Assembly: GCA_023151115.1 (NCBI GenBank)
Contig: JAKLJP010000006.1
Coordinates: 186,001 to 250,000 of the forward strand
DNA from: Anaerolineae bacterium
Lineage (GTDB): Bacteria; Chloroflexota; Anaerolineae; 4572-78; J111
Direction of reading: 5' to 3'
DNA: 64,000 nucleotides
The notes beneath the pieces are model-generated. The model saw only the letters and a list, made by a program, of their open reading frames with translations. It was not told the origin of the DNA and ran no database searches. Positions within the stretch are counted from its first letter, which is position 1. Every line of letters starts with the position of its first letter. A program made the position numbers and the translations under genes. This document shows positions 16,362 through 24,165 of the stretch, piece by piece.

Positions 16362-19307
16362 TCAATGCCGGGCGCGTTTTTTGGCCGCCCGAAGACGGAC
16401 CAGGGTGTCGCCGTCAGCAGGGGAGGCCGGCGGTGGAACTGATGGAGATGCGGCGGGGGGTGGCTCAACCGGCCTGACCACAGGCGGCGCAGGGCGACTC
16501 GGTCCAGCCGGGGGTGGGGTGGCTGCGGGCCGTTGAGCGCGCTCGCGGGCCTGGCGGAAAGCCTGCACCGAAGGCGTAGCCGGCTCTAACGGCGCAGCCG
16601 GGGCGAGGCGGGGGCCGGGCAGTCGAGCGCGCAGCCAAACCTGGGCTTGTTCCCACTCTCGGCGGCCCAAGCGTAGGCGGCGCAAAGCTACATCGAACGG
16701 AAAGAGCAAAGCCGTCAGTAACAGCAACCACGGCCAGATGGGGTAGCTCTGCCGGCCCACAGCGAGGTTGTGAGCAAAAGTTTGAACCGGATCATTTAGC
16801 ATCTGGCCGCCGGTGGCGGCAGTCAGGTCGGCCAGCAAGGTAGGCTCGGCGGTGAGCGCACCATATTCGGCGGAGTAGGGCGCTACCAGGCCGGTGGTCT
16901 GGCTGGCGAGAGGAATCTGGTTGTCATCTGCCTGGGCATAGGCCGTGACCTGGGCCAGGTAGATCCCTTCTCCCGGCAAAGGCATAATCGCTTCATAGCG
17001 ATTGGCCCCACTGGGCCGCAGTTCGGTTTCGAGACTCTCCCCGGCAGGAGTCAGTAATTTGGCTGTAATCTGGGCCGGCGGGGCTGTCTGCCCTGCCCCA
17101 CTCATCGCTGCCTCAAGCGTCGCCTGTCCGCTGTTGACTACTATACGCAAGTCTAACTGCTCATCGCCGGGGCGAGGCAGAGTCCAGGTGACCAACTGAC
17201 CGGCAAAGTGGGCAAAATCGGCCCAGGTGAGCCAGTTTTTAGCCCAGCGCCCGCTCAAATCGGACGTCCAGGCCGCCGAGCGGCCCAGACCGTACTGCCA
17301 GGTGGACAGCAGCGGATCGCCGCGCGGGGTCAGCAGGGCCAGCCGAGCCGCCGTTTTAGGAGTCGTGCCATTGTAACCCAATAACGGCGGAGCCGCCGCC
17401 AGGTCGAGGCCGCGCAAGATGGGACTGGCCGGCTCTTCCCCGGCCCCTCCCGTAACCGGCACGGGCAAGAAAGGTTCTTCAATCACATAATCGCCCACCG
17501 CCCGAACCGTTTCCTTGAGAAAAATCTGAGGAACCTCGCTCATGGTCGCTGCCGGATAATATTGGCCGCCGCCTTTGCGGGCCAAATCGGCCAGGTACTC
17601 GGCTGAACCCCCGCCCGCCGCCACCACCGATAAAGTAATGCCCTGCTCGGCCAACCGAGCCGTCAATTCATCGTAAGCCCCGCTGTGCGACCAGCCATCG
17701 GTGAGCAGAATAATATGCTTGAGCCGGGCCGGGAGGGCGGCCAGAGACTCTTCGGCGGCGGCTAAACCGGCGTAGATGTTGGTCTGGCCGTTGGCCGGTA
17801 TAGCCCCGATGGCCGCTTCCAAATCGTTTGAGCTGACCCCAGGGCTGGGTTTCAACTCCCAATGGGCGCTATCGTCAAAAGAAACCACCCCCAAATAATC
17901 CAAATTCCCCAGCACGGCCGCTGCCTGAAAGATGGCTTCCTTGGCAATATCTATTTTGGGCAAACCGCTGGGGGCGCGGGTGTAGGTCTGGCGCAAATCG
18001 GGGTTGTCGCAGTGGCAAGCGCCCATACTCCCCGATTTGTCCACCGCCAACACCAGGGCGATATTCGGCTCCCGGCTGCGGCTGCGCACCTCCATATCTA
18101 CCGGCAGCGCCTTTTCCAGCGGCGAGCGCAGGTAGCCACCCGCGCCATACCCCTCCGGCCCGCCGACCATTACCAGGCCGCGCCCCAAATCACGCACAAA
18201 GCTAGCCAGCATTTCCTGGGTGGCCTCGGGCAAGGCCGGGGCCGGGACATTGAGCAAGATAACGGCGTCGTAAGCGGCTAAATCCGGCAGGGACGCCGGC
18301 AGAGCAGCCGGTTGAGTCAGGCTCGACTTGATGCCCGCCGCATCAAGGGCGCTTTTGAGAGCCGTCCCTTCGCCTGGTTGACCTTCGACCAACAGCACTT
18401 GCGGCGGGCCGTAAATGGTGGTAAAGGCCGCGCCCCAATTATTTTGCAGGCGACCATCGGCAGGCGCTTCGATTTCCACCCGGAAGCGATGAAAACCGGT
18501 TTCGGTCAGGGGCAGATTGAAGGCGAAGCGATTGCGGCCCTGCATCAGCCGCACCGCCCGGCTTTCAACAGGAGCCCCATCAACCAGGAGGCGTAAGGTG
18601 GCCTCGGTTGCCCGGCTGGCCATCACCACCACTTCCACGGGGGCAGTCTGGCCCTGGCGGGCCTGGCTGGGCGCCGTAACCTGCTCAACCAAGACTTCGG
18701 GCGGGTCGGCCTCGCTGGTTTGCCCCAGGGGATAGACGCTGATTTCCACCTGTCGAGCCGCCGCTAAATCCAGCAGACGGCGGGCTTCGCCCTGAGTTTC
18801 CTGCCCATCGCTGAGCAGCACCAAACGACGCCCTCCTTCGTTGGGCAGTAAGGCCAGGGCCAGGCGTAACGCCGCCTCGATATCGGTGGCGTTTTTAAGC
18901 GGGGTTGAGGTCAGGGCTGGCAGCGCCGGTTCCGGCCGGGGCAGCCGCTCGACCAGGGCATCGCCGCCAAACAGAACCACCGCGGCCTGATCCTCTTCGG
19001 GTTTTTGCGCCAGGGCCGCCCGGATAAAGGCTTCGGCCCGCGCCCGTTCTTCACCCGTGACACTGTCGGAGACATCGAGCACAAAAACGGTGGTAATTAA
19101 ATCGGCCGGGCGCTCGATTTGCGCGCCGGCCAACCCCAAAATCAGGCCCAGCAGCACCAACAGGCGAACCGTCACGCCTAACCAGCGCTGGCGGCGGTCA
19201 GGGGCGTTTCGCGCCGGCCAGCCCAAAATCAAGAACAGCGGCAGCAGCAGAAGCAGCCAGAGAAAAGCGGGATATAAAAAAGAAATAGAGACAGGTAAAA
19301 AATTCAT
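16362..19307 (-). CDS. Large VWA-domain membrane protein
   Basis: About 981 residues. Two N-terminal membrane segments (ISFLYPAFLWLLLLLPLFLIL and VRLLVLLGLILGLAG) precede a first VWA-like domain with FVLDVSDSV, a glutamine-amidotransferase-like segment (VILLNVPAPALPE... RGLVMVGGPEGYGAGGY), and a second VWA with the metal site VDKSGSMG and ILLTDGWSHSG. A further membrane segment (YPIWPWLLLLTALLFPFDVAL) and a Pro/Ala-rich basic tail end it. ATG at 19307 is preferred to the in-frame TTG six bases earlier. It is the last gene of the MoxR/DUF58/VWA operon. Such proteins are thought to form metal-dependent adhesion or assembly platforms at the membrane; the exact role is unknown. Confidence 0.85.
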   Translation of the reverse strand: MNFLPVSISFLYPAFLWLLLLLPLFLILGWPARNAPDRRQRWLGVTVRLLVLLGLILGLAGAQIERPADLITTVFVLDVSDSVTGEERARAEAFIRAALAQKPEEDQAAVVLFGGDALVERLPRPEPALPALTSTPLKNATDIEAALRLALALLPNEGGRRLVLLSDGQETQGEARRLLDLAAARQVEISVYPLGQTSEADPPEVLVEQVTAPSQARQGQTAPVEVVVMASRATEATLRLLVDGAPVESRAVRLMQGRNRFAFNLPLTETGFHRFRVEIEAPADGRLQNNWGAAFTTIYGPPQVLLVEGQPGEGTALKSALDAAGIKSSLTQPAALPASLPDLAAYDAVILLNVPAPALPEATQEMLASFVRDLGRGLVMVGGPEGYGAGGYLRSPLEKALPVDMEVRSRSREPNIALVLAVDKSGSMGACHCDNPDLRQTYTRAPSGLPKIDIAKEAIFQAAAVLGNLDYLGVVSFDDSAHWELKPSPGVSSNDLEAAIGAIPANGQTNIYAGLAAAEESLAALPARLKHIILLTDGWSHSGAYDELTARLAEQGITLSVVAAGGGSAEYLADLARKGGGQYYPAATMSEVPQIFLKETVRAVGDYVIEEPFLPVPVTGGAGEEPASPILRGLDLAAAPPLLGYNGTTPKTAARLALLTPRGDPLLSTWQYGLGRSAAWTSDLSGRWAKNWLTWADFAHFAGQLVTWTLPRPGDEQLDLRIVVNSGQATLEAAMSGAGQTAPPAQITAKLLTPAGESLETELRPSGANRYEAIMPLPGEGIYLAQVTAYAQADDNQIPLASQTTGLVAPYSAEYGALTAEPTLLADLTAATGGQMLNDPVQTFAHNLAVGRQSYPIWPWLLLLTALLFPFDVALRRLRLGRREWEQAQVWLRARLPGPRLAPAAPLEPATPSVQAFRQARERAQRPAATPPPAGPSRPAPPVVRPVEPPPAASPSVPPPASPADGDTLVRLRAAKKRARH

Positions 19308-19328
19308 AACCAAAACTTTGTCAAATCC

Positions 19329-19384
19329 GTAAAACGTAAAGCGTAATGAATGAACTGTAAACCTTTACGCATTACGTTTTACGC
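19329..19384. repeat. CGTAAAACGTAAAGCG-type inverted repeat (supplies a stop codon)
   Basis: An imperfect palindrome: GTAAAACGTAAAGCGTAATG faces CGCATTACGTTTTACGC. It fills the gap between the two VWA genes, and the TAA stop and last residues (RKT) of the upstream gene are encoded within its arm. Confidence 0.75.
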
Positions 19385-21321
19385 AACAAGGTCCAATATC
19401 TAAACAACTTACTCCGTTGATAAACCAACCACTCGACGACCAATAGAATCAACGCGCCCAGGGCCAGGGGCCGCCACCACTCCTGGTGAGCCGGTGGGAG
19501 CGAGGCCGGGGTCGTATTGGCTTCAGCAGGGGTGGTTAACTTTAGTTCAGGGTGCGGGGCGATGTTTGACTCCAGCGGGTTGAAGAAGTTGACAGCAAAG
19601 CGGGTTGAGGCGACTTCTCCACCCGCTGACTCTAAATTCAAAGTGTATAGACCAGGCTGATCGGTGGGCGGTAGAGTGACACGTCCCGCTGCCGGAGCCA
19701 GGGTAGTTTCAGCGCCATCAGGGGTCATCAACCGCAGGCGTTCTATTTGCGCCGGAACCGAGACCGAGACGCTTTCGCCCACCCCTAGCAGCGGTGGAAC
19801 CAGCACACCCGTACCGGGGGACAGGTAGCTAAAAAGGTTGGCGACCAGGATGGGAAAGGCCGGGCGCAGGGGCAAATCAGAATGCTGTAAGCTAAAGGCC
19901 AGGGCAGCGATGCGGCGGCCTTCATTTTCTCCGGCTAGAAGAATAGGAAGGTTGGAAGGTTGGAGGGTTGGAGGATTGGAGGATTGGGTTGCGGCAGAGA
20001 CAATGGCGCGGCCCCAGGTTGTTGGCGAGAGGACGGTGGTGGTGAGGATTTGGGTGGTGGAGAGGTCAACATTTTGCAGGAGCGGCGGGTCGGCCTGGAT
20101 GGACTGGATGGTGGGATTGGCCGCTTGACCGAGCACTTCAAATAAGCCGGGAATTGAAGCGGGCGGGGCAATGAAGAGCAGGTTGCCGGGGGGAAGGGAG
20201 TCCGGGGTGTAGGAGTCGAAGATGTGGAGGGTGGAGGGTGGAGGGTTGGTCTGCCAGTCTTCGGGAGTGATGACAGTCAGGGTGAAGTTGGTTCCAGATT
20301 GTTGAGAACCGAGCAAGTTTAAGGCGGTTTGCAAAAAGAAGTTGCCGGAAGTAATCAGTGTTGCCGCCACCGGCTCAGCCGGGTGAACGACGAGCCAGGC
20401 CTGGTCATCGAGAGGCAGGACGTCGGTTTGAGTTTGATTTAGGGCGACCTCAACGGTTTGGGCGGAAGCGGGCAAGTTTTCGACGAGTTGCTCGACATGG
20501 CCGCCGGGGGGCAGGTCCAGATCAAAGGCGGTGAAGGGCGCGCCATCCACAAGTAGGGTCAGGCGGCGTTGGACTGGCTGGTTGCTGTAGTTGCTGGCCT
20601 GGACAAACAAAGTAACTGTTCCCCCAGGGCCAAAGGTGACGGACAGGGCGCTGATGGCCTGGTTAGCGTCACTTTTGCCAACCGAGATAAAGTGCAGTGG
20701 AACCGTCAACCGTTCAGGGAGCTGCACCACCCCATCGGACAGCAGGATAATTTCAGCACCCGTTTCACGGGCGACAATAGCCTCAGCCAGGGCCAGGGCG
20801 GGGGCGAGATCGCTGTTGAGAGCAGTCGGCTGGACGGCAGTCAGGACGTCCAATGCCTGCCGCCGGTCCTGGCTGGCCGAAACCAGAGTATCCACCTCAC
20901 CCCCGGCGGCCGCCATGAGGGTCACACGAGTCTGGTCGGGCAGATTGACAATTAATTCACGCGCAGCGGCTTTGGTCGCGTCGAGGCGAGTCCGGCCGTT
21001 ATCTTCTCCATCGGTAGCAGCCATGCTGGCCGAGGTGTCCAGAATAAGCACGACCGTTTGCCCGACCACTCCCTCGGCCTGGGTAGCGGGTCGAGCCAGG
21101 GCCAGAATCAGCAGCAGCATAAAAAGAAGCTGCAATAACAGCAGCAGATTCCGCCGCAGTTTTTGCCAAGGCGCGTTGGCTTCAACATCACGGACAAAGC
21201 GCTGCCACAAATAGGTGCTGGAGACGACATGATCCTGCCGGCGCAGTTTGAGCAGGTACAGCGCAATAATCGGCGGGAGGAGGGCCAGCAAAACCAGGGC
21301 CAGCGGGGTGAGCAGGGTCAT
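19372..21321 (-). CDS. BatA-like VWA-domain membrane protein
   Basis: 649 residues from MTLLTPLALVLLALLPPIIALYL, with GGAG upstream. Starts further upstream would give an implausible Pro-rich leader overlapping the next gene. The N-terminus matches the BatA/aerotolerance-regulator module: membrane segment, then LKLRRQDHVVSSTYLWQRFV and a second membrane segment (LLLLLQLLFMLLLILALA). A VWA domain follows with the metal site LILDTSASM and IILLSDGVVQL. A beta-rich extracytoplasmic part ends in a C-terminal membrane segment (WWRPLALGALILLVVEWLVY). Residues near 445-460 (NPPTLQPSNLP) are a translated low-complexity DNA repeat. Part of the MoxR operon. Confidence 0.85.
   Translation of the reverse strand: MTLLTPLALVLLALLPPIIALYLLKLRRQDHVVSSTYLWQRFVRDVEANAPWQKLRRNLLLLLQLLFMLLLILALARPATQAEGVVGQTVVLILDTSASMAATDGEDNGRTRLDATKAAARELIVNLPDQTRVTLMAAAGGEVDTLVSASQDRRQALDVLTAVQPTALNSDLAPALALAEAIVARETGAEIILLSDGVVQLPERLTVPLHFISVGKSDANQAISALSVTFGPGGTVTLFVQASNYSNQPVQRRLTLLVDGAPFTAFDLDLPPGGHVEQLVENLPASAQTVEVALNQTQTDVLPLDDQAWLVVHPAEPVAATLITSGNFFLQTALNLLGSQQSGTNFTLTVITPEDWQTNPPPSTLHIFDSYTPDSLPPGNLLFIAPPASIPGLFEVLGQAANPTIQSIQADPPLLQNVDLSTTQILTTTVLSPTTWGRAIVSAATQSSNPPTLQPSNLPILLAGENEGRRIAALAFSLQHSDLPLRPAFPILVANLFSYLSPGTGVLVPPLLGVGESVSVSVPAQIERLRLMTPDGAETTLAPAAGRVTLPPTDQPGLYTLNLESAGGEVASTRFAVNFFNPLESNIAPHPELKLTTPAEANTTPASLPPAHQEWWRPLALGALILLVVEWLVYQRSKLFRYWTLLRKT
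19945..19988. repeat. GGAAGGTTGG repeat translated inside the BatA-like gene
   Basis: Tandem GGAAGGTTGGAGGGTTGGAGGATTGG units lie inside the coding sequence and stay in frame, giving NPPTLQPSNLP on the minus strand. Confidence 0.75.
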
Positions 21322-21394
21322 TGCCGCAACTCCAAATTGCCCAGAACGCGGGTCGCAGACCGGCTGTGAGCAAAGCCTGTTTGGCTGGGGAGGG

Positions 21395-22402
21395 TCATTT
21401 GAGGATACCTCGCTGGCGTAGAAAGGCGAAGATAAATTCTTCAAAAGGGGTATCGGTGGTGACAGGCACATAGGCGATGTTGCGTTGACCGCACCACTCC
21501 CGAATTTCAGTTTGCCAGGCGGCCAGACCGGCTTTGTAATGGGCCAGGCTCTCGTAATCGGCAGTGATTTCGACGGCATGGCCGGTTTCGGCGTCGAGCA
21601 AGCGCAGATCGCCGGTCAGCGGCGGGTCTACCTCGTCGGGGGAAAGGAGGTGGATCAGGCTGATTTCGAAGCGGCGGGCGAGCAGCGCATTTAAGCTACT
21701 GGTCCAATTTGGAGCAGGGGAGCAGGGGGGCAGAGGGGCGGGGGAGGAGTCAAACAGGTCGGAGAAGATGAGCAGGGGGCCGGGGTGGCGGGCGTGGGCG
21801 GCGTAGCGGGTGAGGGCCTGGGCCAGGGTGGTCGAGCCGCTGGCGGAAAGACCGCTGAGATAATCGAACAGGGCAAAAGCTTGCTGGCGACCGCGATGGG
21901 GGGGGAAGGGTGGCGTGTCGGGGCTGCCCCCCACTGTTGAGACGGTAACGCGGTCCAGGCTGGCCAGGGCGATGTAGCCCAACGCGGCGGCGGCCCGGCA
22001 AGCATACGTAAATTTGTGGTCGGGCTGACCGGCTGACTCCGGCGGCCAGTCCATGGAGCGGCTGGTATCAACCAGCAGATGAACGGTCAGGTCTTGTTCT
22101 TCGACAAAGAGCTTGAGAAAAAAGCGCTCCAGCCGGGCGTAGGCGTTCCAATCCACCAGGCGAAAATCGTCGCCGGGCACATAGTTGCGGTAATCGGCAA
22201 ACTCCACCGATTGGCCGCGCTTGGGGCTGCGCCGCTCTCCCTGCCACTGGCCGCGCTGAGCTTGCCGGGCAACGAGGGTGAGGGATTCTAGTTTACGGAG
22301 AAAAGACTCATCGAAGATGGCATTGGAAGGCTGGAAGGCTGGAAGGTTGGAAGGCTTGCCCTGAGCGAAGTCGAAGGGTTGGAAGGTCGAGTTAGAAGTC
22401 AT
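21395..22402 (-). CDS. DUF58 protein (MoxR-associated, VWA-like)
   Basis: 336 residues from ATG at 22402, which has AGGAG five bases upstream; earlier starts would lie inside the upstream broken gene. The DUF58 signature is clear: GERRSPKRGQSVEFADYRNYVPGDD in two adjoining segments, then RLVDWNAYARL and a VWA-like domain with LLVDTSRSMDWP and LLIFSDLFD. DUF58 proteins accompany MoxR ATPases and VWA proteins, and the three act as a module in cell-envelope or enzyme maturation. Residues 6-24 (TFQPFDFAQGKPSNLPAFQ) are a translated DNA repeat, so the native domain probably begins at about residue 30. Confidence 0.88.
   Translation of the reverse strand: MTSNSTFQPFDFAQGKPSNLPAFQPSNAIFDESFLRKLESLTLVARQAQRGQWQGERRSPKRGQSVEFADYRNYVPGDDFRLVDWNAYARLERFFLKLFVEEQDLTVHLLVDTSRSMDWPPESAGQPDHKFTYACRAAAALGYIALASLDRVTVSTVGGSPDTPPFPPHRGRQQAFALFDYLSGLSASGSTTLAQALTRYAAHARHPGPLLIFSDLFDSSPAPLPPCSPAPNWTSSLNALLARRFEISLIHLLSPDEVDPPLTGDLRLLDAETGHAVEITADYESLAHYKAGLAAWQTEIREWCGQRNIAYVPVTTDTPFEEFIFAFLRQRGILK
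22323..22388. repeat. GGAAGGCTGG repeat plus CCCTGAGCGAAGTCGAAGGG unit at DUF58 start
   Basis: Tandem GGAAGGCTGGAAGG units followed by CCCTGAGCGAAGTCGAAGGG, lying inside the first 27 codons of the DUF58 gene and kept in frame. Confidence 0.75.
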
Positions 22403-22959
22403 ACGACTCCTGGTCTTCTTTGATAGCTTTGTAGGTACGATCCCAAGTGTCATCAAGCTTCTTCTCCTGAAGGGAGCGAATAAGTGCGCCGAGAGTGTTC
22501 CAGGTCTGGTTATACAAATCAAAAAGTCGAGTTCCGTCAACGGGTTTGACCAGTTTACGTTCCTGGCAAAACTCCAGGTAACTGCTCAACTCGGCCAGGG
22601 AACCTCTAGTACACCTGGGCGGAAGTAAGTCTACAGTTTGTAGTGGCGACTTCAGTCGCTTAACTTGTCCAAAACGACTAAAGTCGTTACTACGACCTGT
22701 AGGGTCATTTACGCCGCAATGTACTAACAATTTCACAAAAACGAACATAATCTCCCACAGCATTCCGACCATAACCCTCAGCGATATTGCCAAACACCGA
22801 TACCGCTGCTCCACGCATTTGGCCGATCAGTCGAAACTCGCTTTTTGGGAAATATGAAGTTACATCGTAGACCAGATTAGCCAACTGCTTGGCCAGTTGA
22901 TAAACTCTAAGATCACGAAGTCCTTGTGGATACAGTTTAGTGGAGGGATTCGATGACAT
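22392..22959 (-). pseudogene. Four-helix-bundle (S23-type) protein gene broken by a MITE
   Basis: The 5' part encodes an N-terminus typical of the four-helix-bundle family, with LRVYQLAKQLANLVYDVTSY and GAAVSVFGNIAEGYGR. The 3' part, in another frame, encodes the family's C-terminal half, RGSLAELSSYLEFC. Between them sits a 108-bp inverted-repeat element flanked by GTAC. Removing the element and one GTAC (112 bp) joins the two frames exactly into about 151 codons. S23-type proteins were first seen as insertions in 23S rRNA genes; their role is unclear. The pseudogene lies in the MoxR operon between moxR and DUF58, and its 3' end overlaps the DUF58 start by 11 bases, so it also carries that gene's ribosome-binding site. 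Confidence 0.88.
22613..22720. mobile_element. MITE family C inserted in the four-helix-bundle gene
   Basis: 108 bp, flanked by GTAC direct repeats (22609-22612 and 22721-22724). Its two arms are imperfect inverted repeats of about 45 bases, containing GTAGTGGCGACTTCAGTCG on one side and CGACTAAAGTCGTTACTAC on the other. It has no coding capacity. A shorter relative is at 39774-39819. Confidence 0.88.
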
Positions 22960-22994
22960 TTGTTCTCTCCTTACCTTATTGTACTGAAACTCTT

Positions 22995-23036
22995 ATTCCA
23001 ATCTTCCATCCTTCCAACCTTCCATTCTTCCTTTAC
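22995..23036. repeat. CCTTCCAACCTTCC repeat upstream of the four-helix-bundle gene
   Basis: Tandem CTTCCATCCTTCCAACCTTCC units fill the gap between moxR and the four-helix-bundle pseudogene and overlap the last codons of moxR. Confidence 0.65.
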
Positions 23037-24013
23037 TCCACTTTATCCAGAACTGTACCTATCACCATATCCGCTGTCACTCCCTCGGCCTGAGCCTCAA
23101 ACCCTAGAATAAGACGATGCCGCAGCACGGGATAAGCCACGGCATGCAGATCGTCAACGGCGACATTGTAGCGGCCATCGAGCAGGGCGGTGATCTTGCC
23201 GGCCAGGATGAGGGACTGCATGGCGCGAGGGCTGGCTCCGTAACGGACGTAGCGGCGCACTTCGTCGGGAGCGTTGGGGTCGTCTGGGTGGGTGGCGCGG
23301 GTGAGGCGGGCGGCGGCCTCGGTGACGTGCCGGGCGATGGGCACAGCGCGGGCTAACGCCTGCATGGCGACAATGGCCGCTCCGTCGGCGACCGGGTTGA
23401 GGCGGGTTTGGCCGACGCCGGTGGTGCGGTCGGCGATGGTGACAAGTTCCTCAATGGTGGGATAGGGCACTTCGATTTTAAAGAAAAAGCGGTCGAGCTG
23501 GGCTTCGGGCAGGGGATAGGTACCTTCCATTTCCAGCGGGTTTTGGGTAGCCAGCACAAAAAAGGGCGCTTCCAGGCGGTGGGTGGTCCGGGCGACGGTG
23601 ACGCTCTTTTCCTGCATCGCTTCCAGCAGGGCCGATTGGGTTTTGGGCGTGGCCCGGTTGATCTCATCGGCCAGGACCAAGTTGGCAAAGATTGGCCCCG
23701 GCTCAAAGCGGAAGGCCCGCCGCCCGCCGTCATCCTCGCTGATGATATGCGTGCCAACGATGTCGGCGGGCATCAAATCGGGGGTAAACTGGATGCGGCT
23801 GAAACGGCAGTCAATCGCCTCGGCAATGGTGCGGACGAGGACCGTTTTGCCCAGGCCGGGCACGCCTTCGAGCAGGGCGTTGCCCCCGGCTAACAGAGTA
23901 ATCAACGTCCCGCGTATCAAATCACGCTGGCCAACGATGACCTGGCCGACGGCTTCTTCGATAACAGTAGCGATGGCGCGGAAGTCATCGGGGGTGAGGG
24001 TAGGTTGGGACAT
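23033..24013 (-). CDS. MoxR-family AAA+ ATPase
   Basis: A 326-residue AAA_3 ATPase. The Walker A motif is in EGVPGLGKTVLVRT (about 54-67), followed by RIQFTPDLMPADIVGT, Walker B NLVLADEINRATPKTQSALLEAM, and sensor 1 FFVLATQNPLEMEGTYPLPEA, which is the MoxR hallmark. The C-terminal lid carries YGASPRAMQSLILAGK. MoxR ATPases act as chaperones with VWA partners, and both DUF58 and two VWA proteins are encoded just downstream on the same strand. AGGAG precedes the ATG at slightly long spacing. Confidence 0.95.
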   Translation of the reverse strand: MSQPTLTPDDFRAIATVIEEAVGQVIVGQRDLIRGTLITLLAGGNALLEGVPGLGKTVLVRTIAEAIDCRFSRIQFTPDLMPADIVGTHIISEDDGGRRAFRFEPGPIFANLVLADEINRATPKTQSALLEAMQEKSVTVARTTHRLEAPFFVLATQNPLEMEGTYPLPEAQLDRFFFKIEVPYPTIEELVTIADRTTGVGQTRLNPVADGAAIVAMQALARAVPIARHVTEAAARLTRATHPDDPNAPDEVRRYVRYGASPRAMQSLILAGKITALLDGRYNVAVDDLHAVAYPVLRHRLILGFEAQAEGVTADMVIGTVLDKVE

Positions 24014-24039
24014 AGTTACAAAAATCTCCTGGAAAATAA

Positions 24040-24165
24040 GTGTCGTGTGTCACGTGCCAAGTGTCAGGTCAAGATTTTCATCATTGGTGGTGTGCGATAG
24101 CTCGTGACGACCGCTTCCTACGTGGTGCGTGAGGCTCTATGTCTCACACACCACGCACTACATTT
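24040..24165. repeat. Imperfect inverted repeats between moxR and the DUF4175-like gene
   Basis: GTGTCGTGTGTCACGTG-type units are followed by GTGGTGCGTGAGGC facing TCACACACCACGCAC. The stretch fills the gap and shows no open frame. Confidence 0.55.

Noticed and set aside
21322..21579. N-terminal extension of the BatA-like protein
   Set aside because: Pro/Ser-rich sequence overlapping the DUF58 gene; the membrane module begins at the ATG at 21321 with GGAG upstream.
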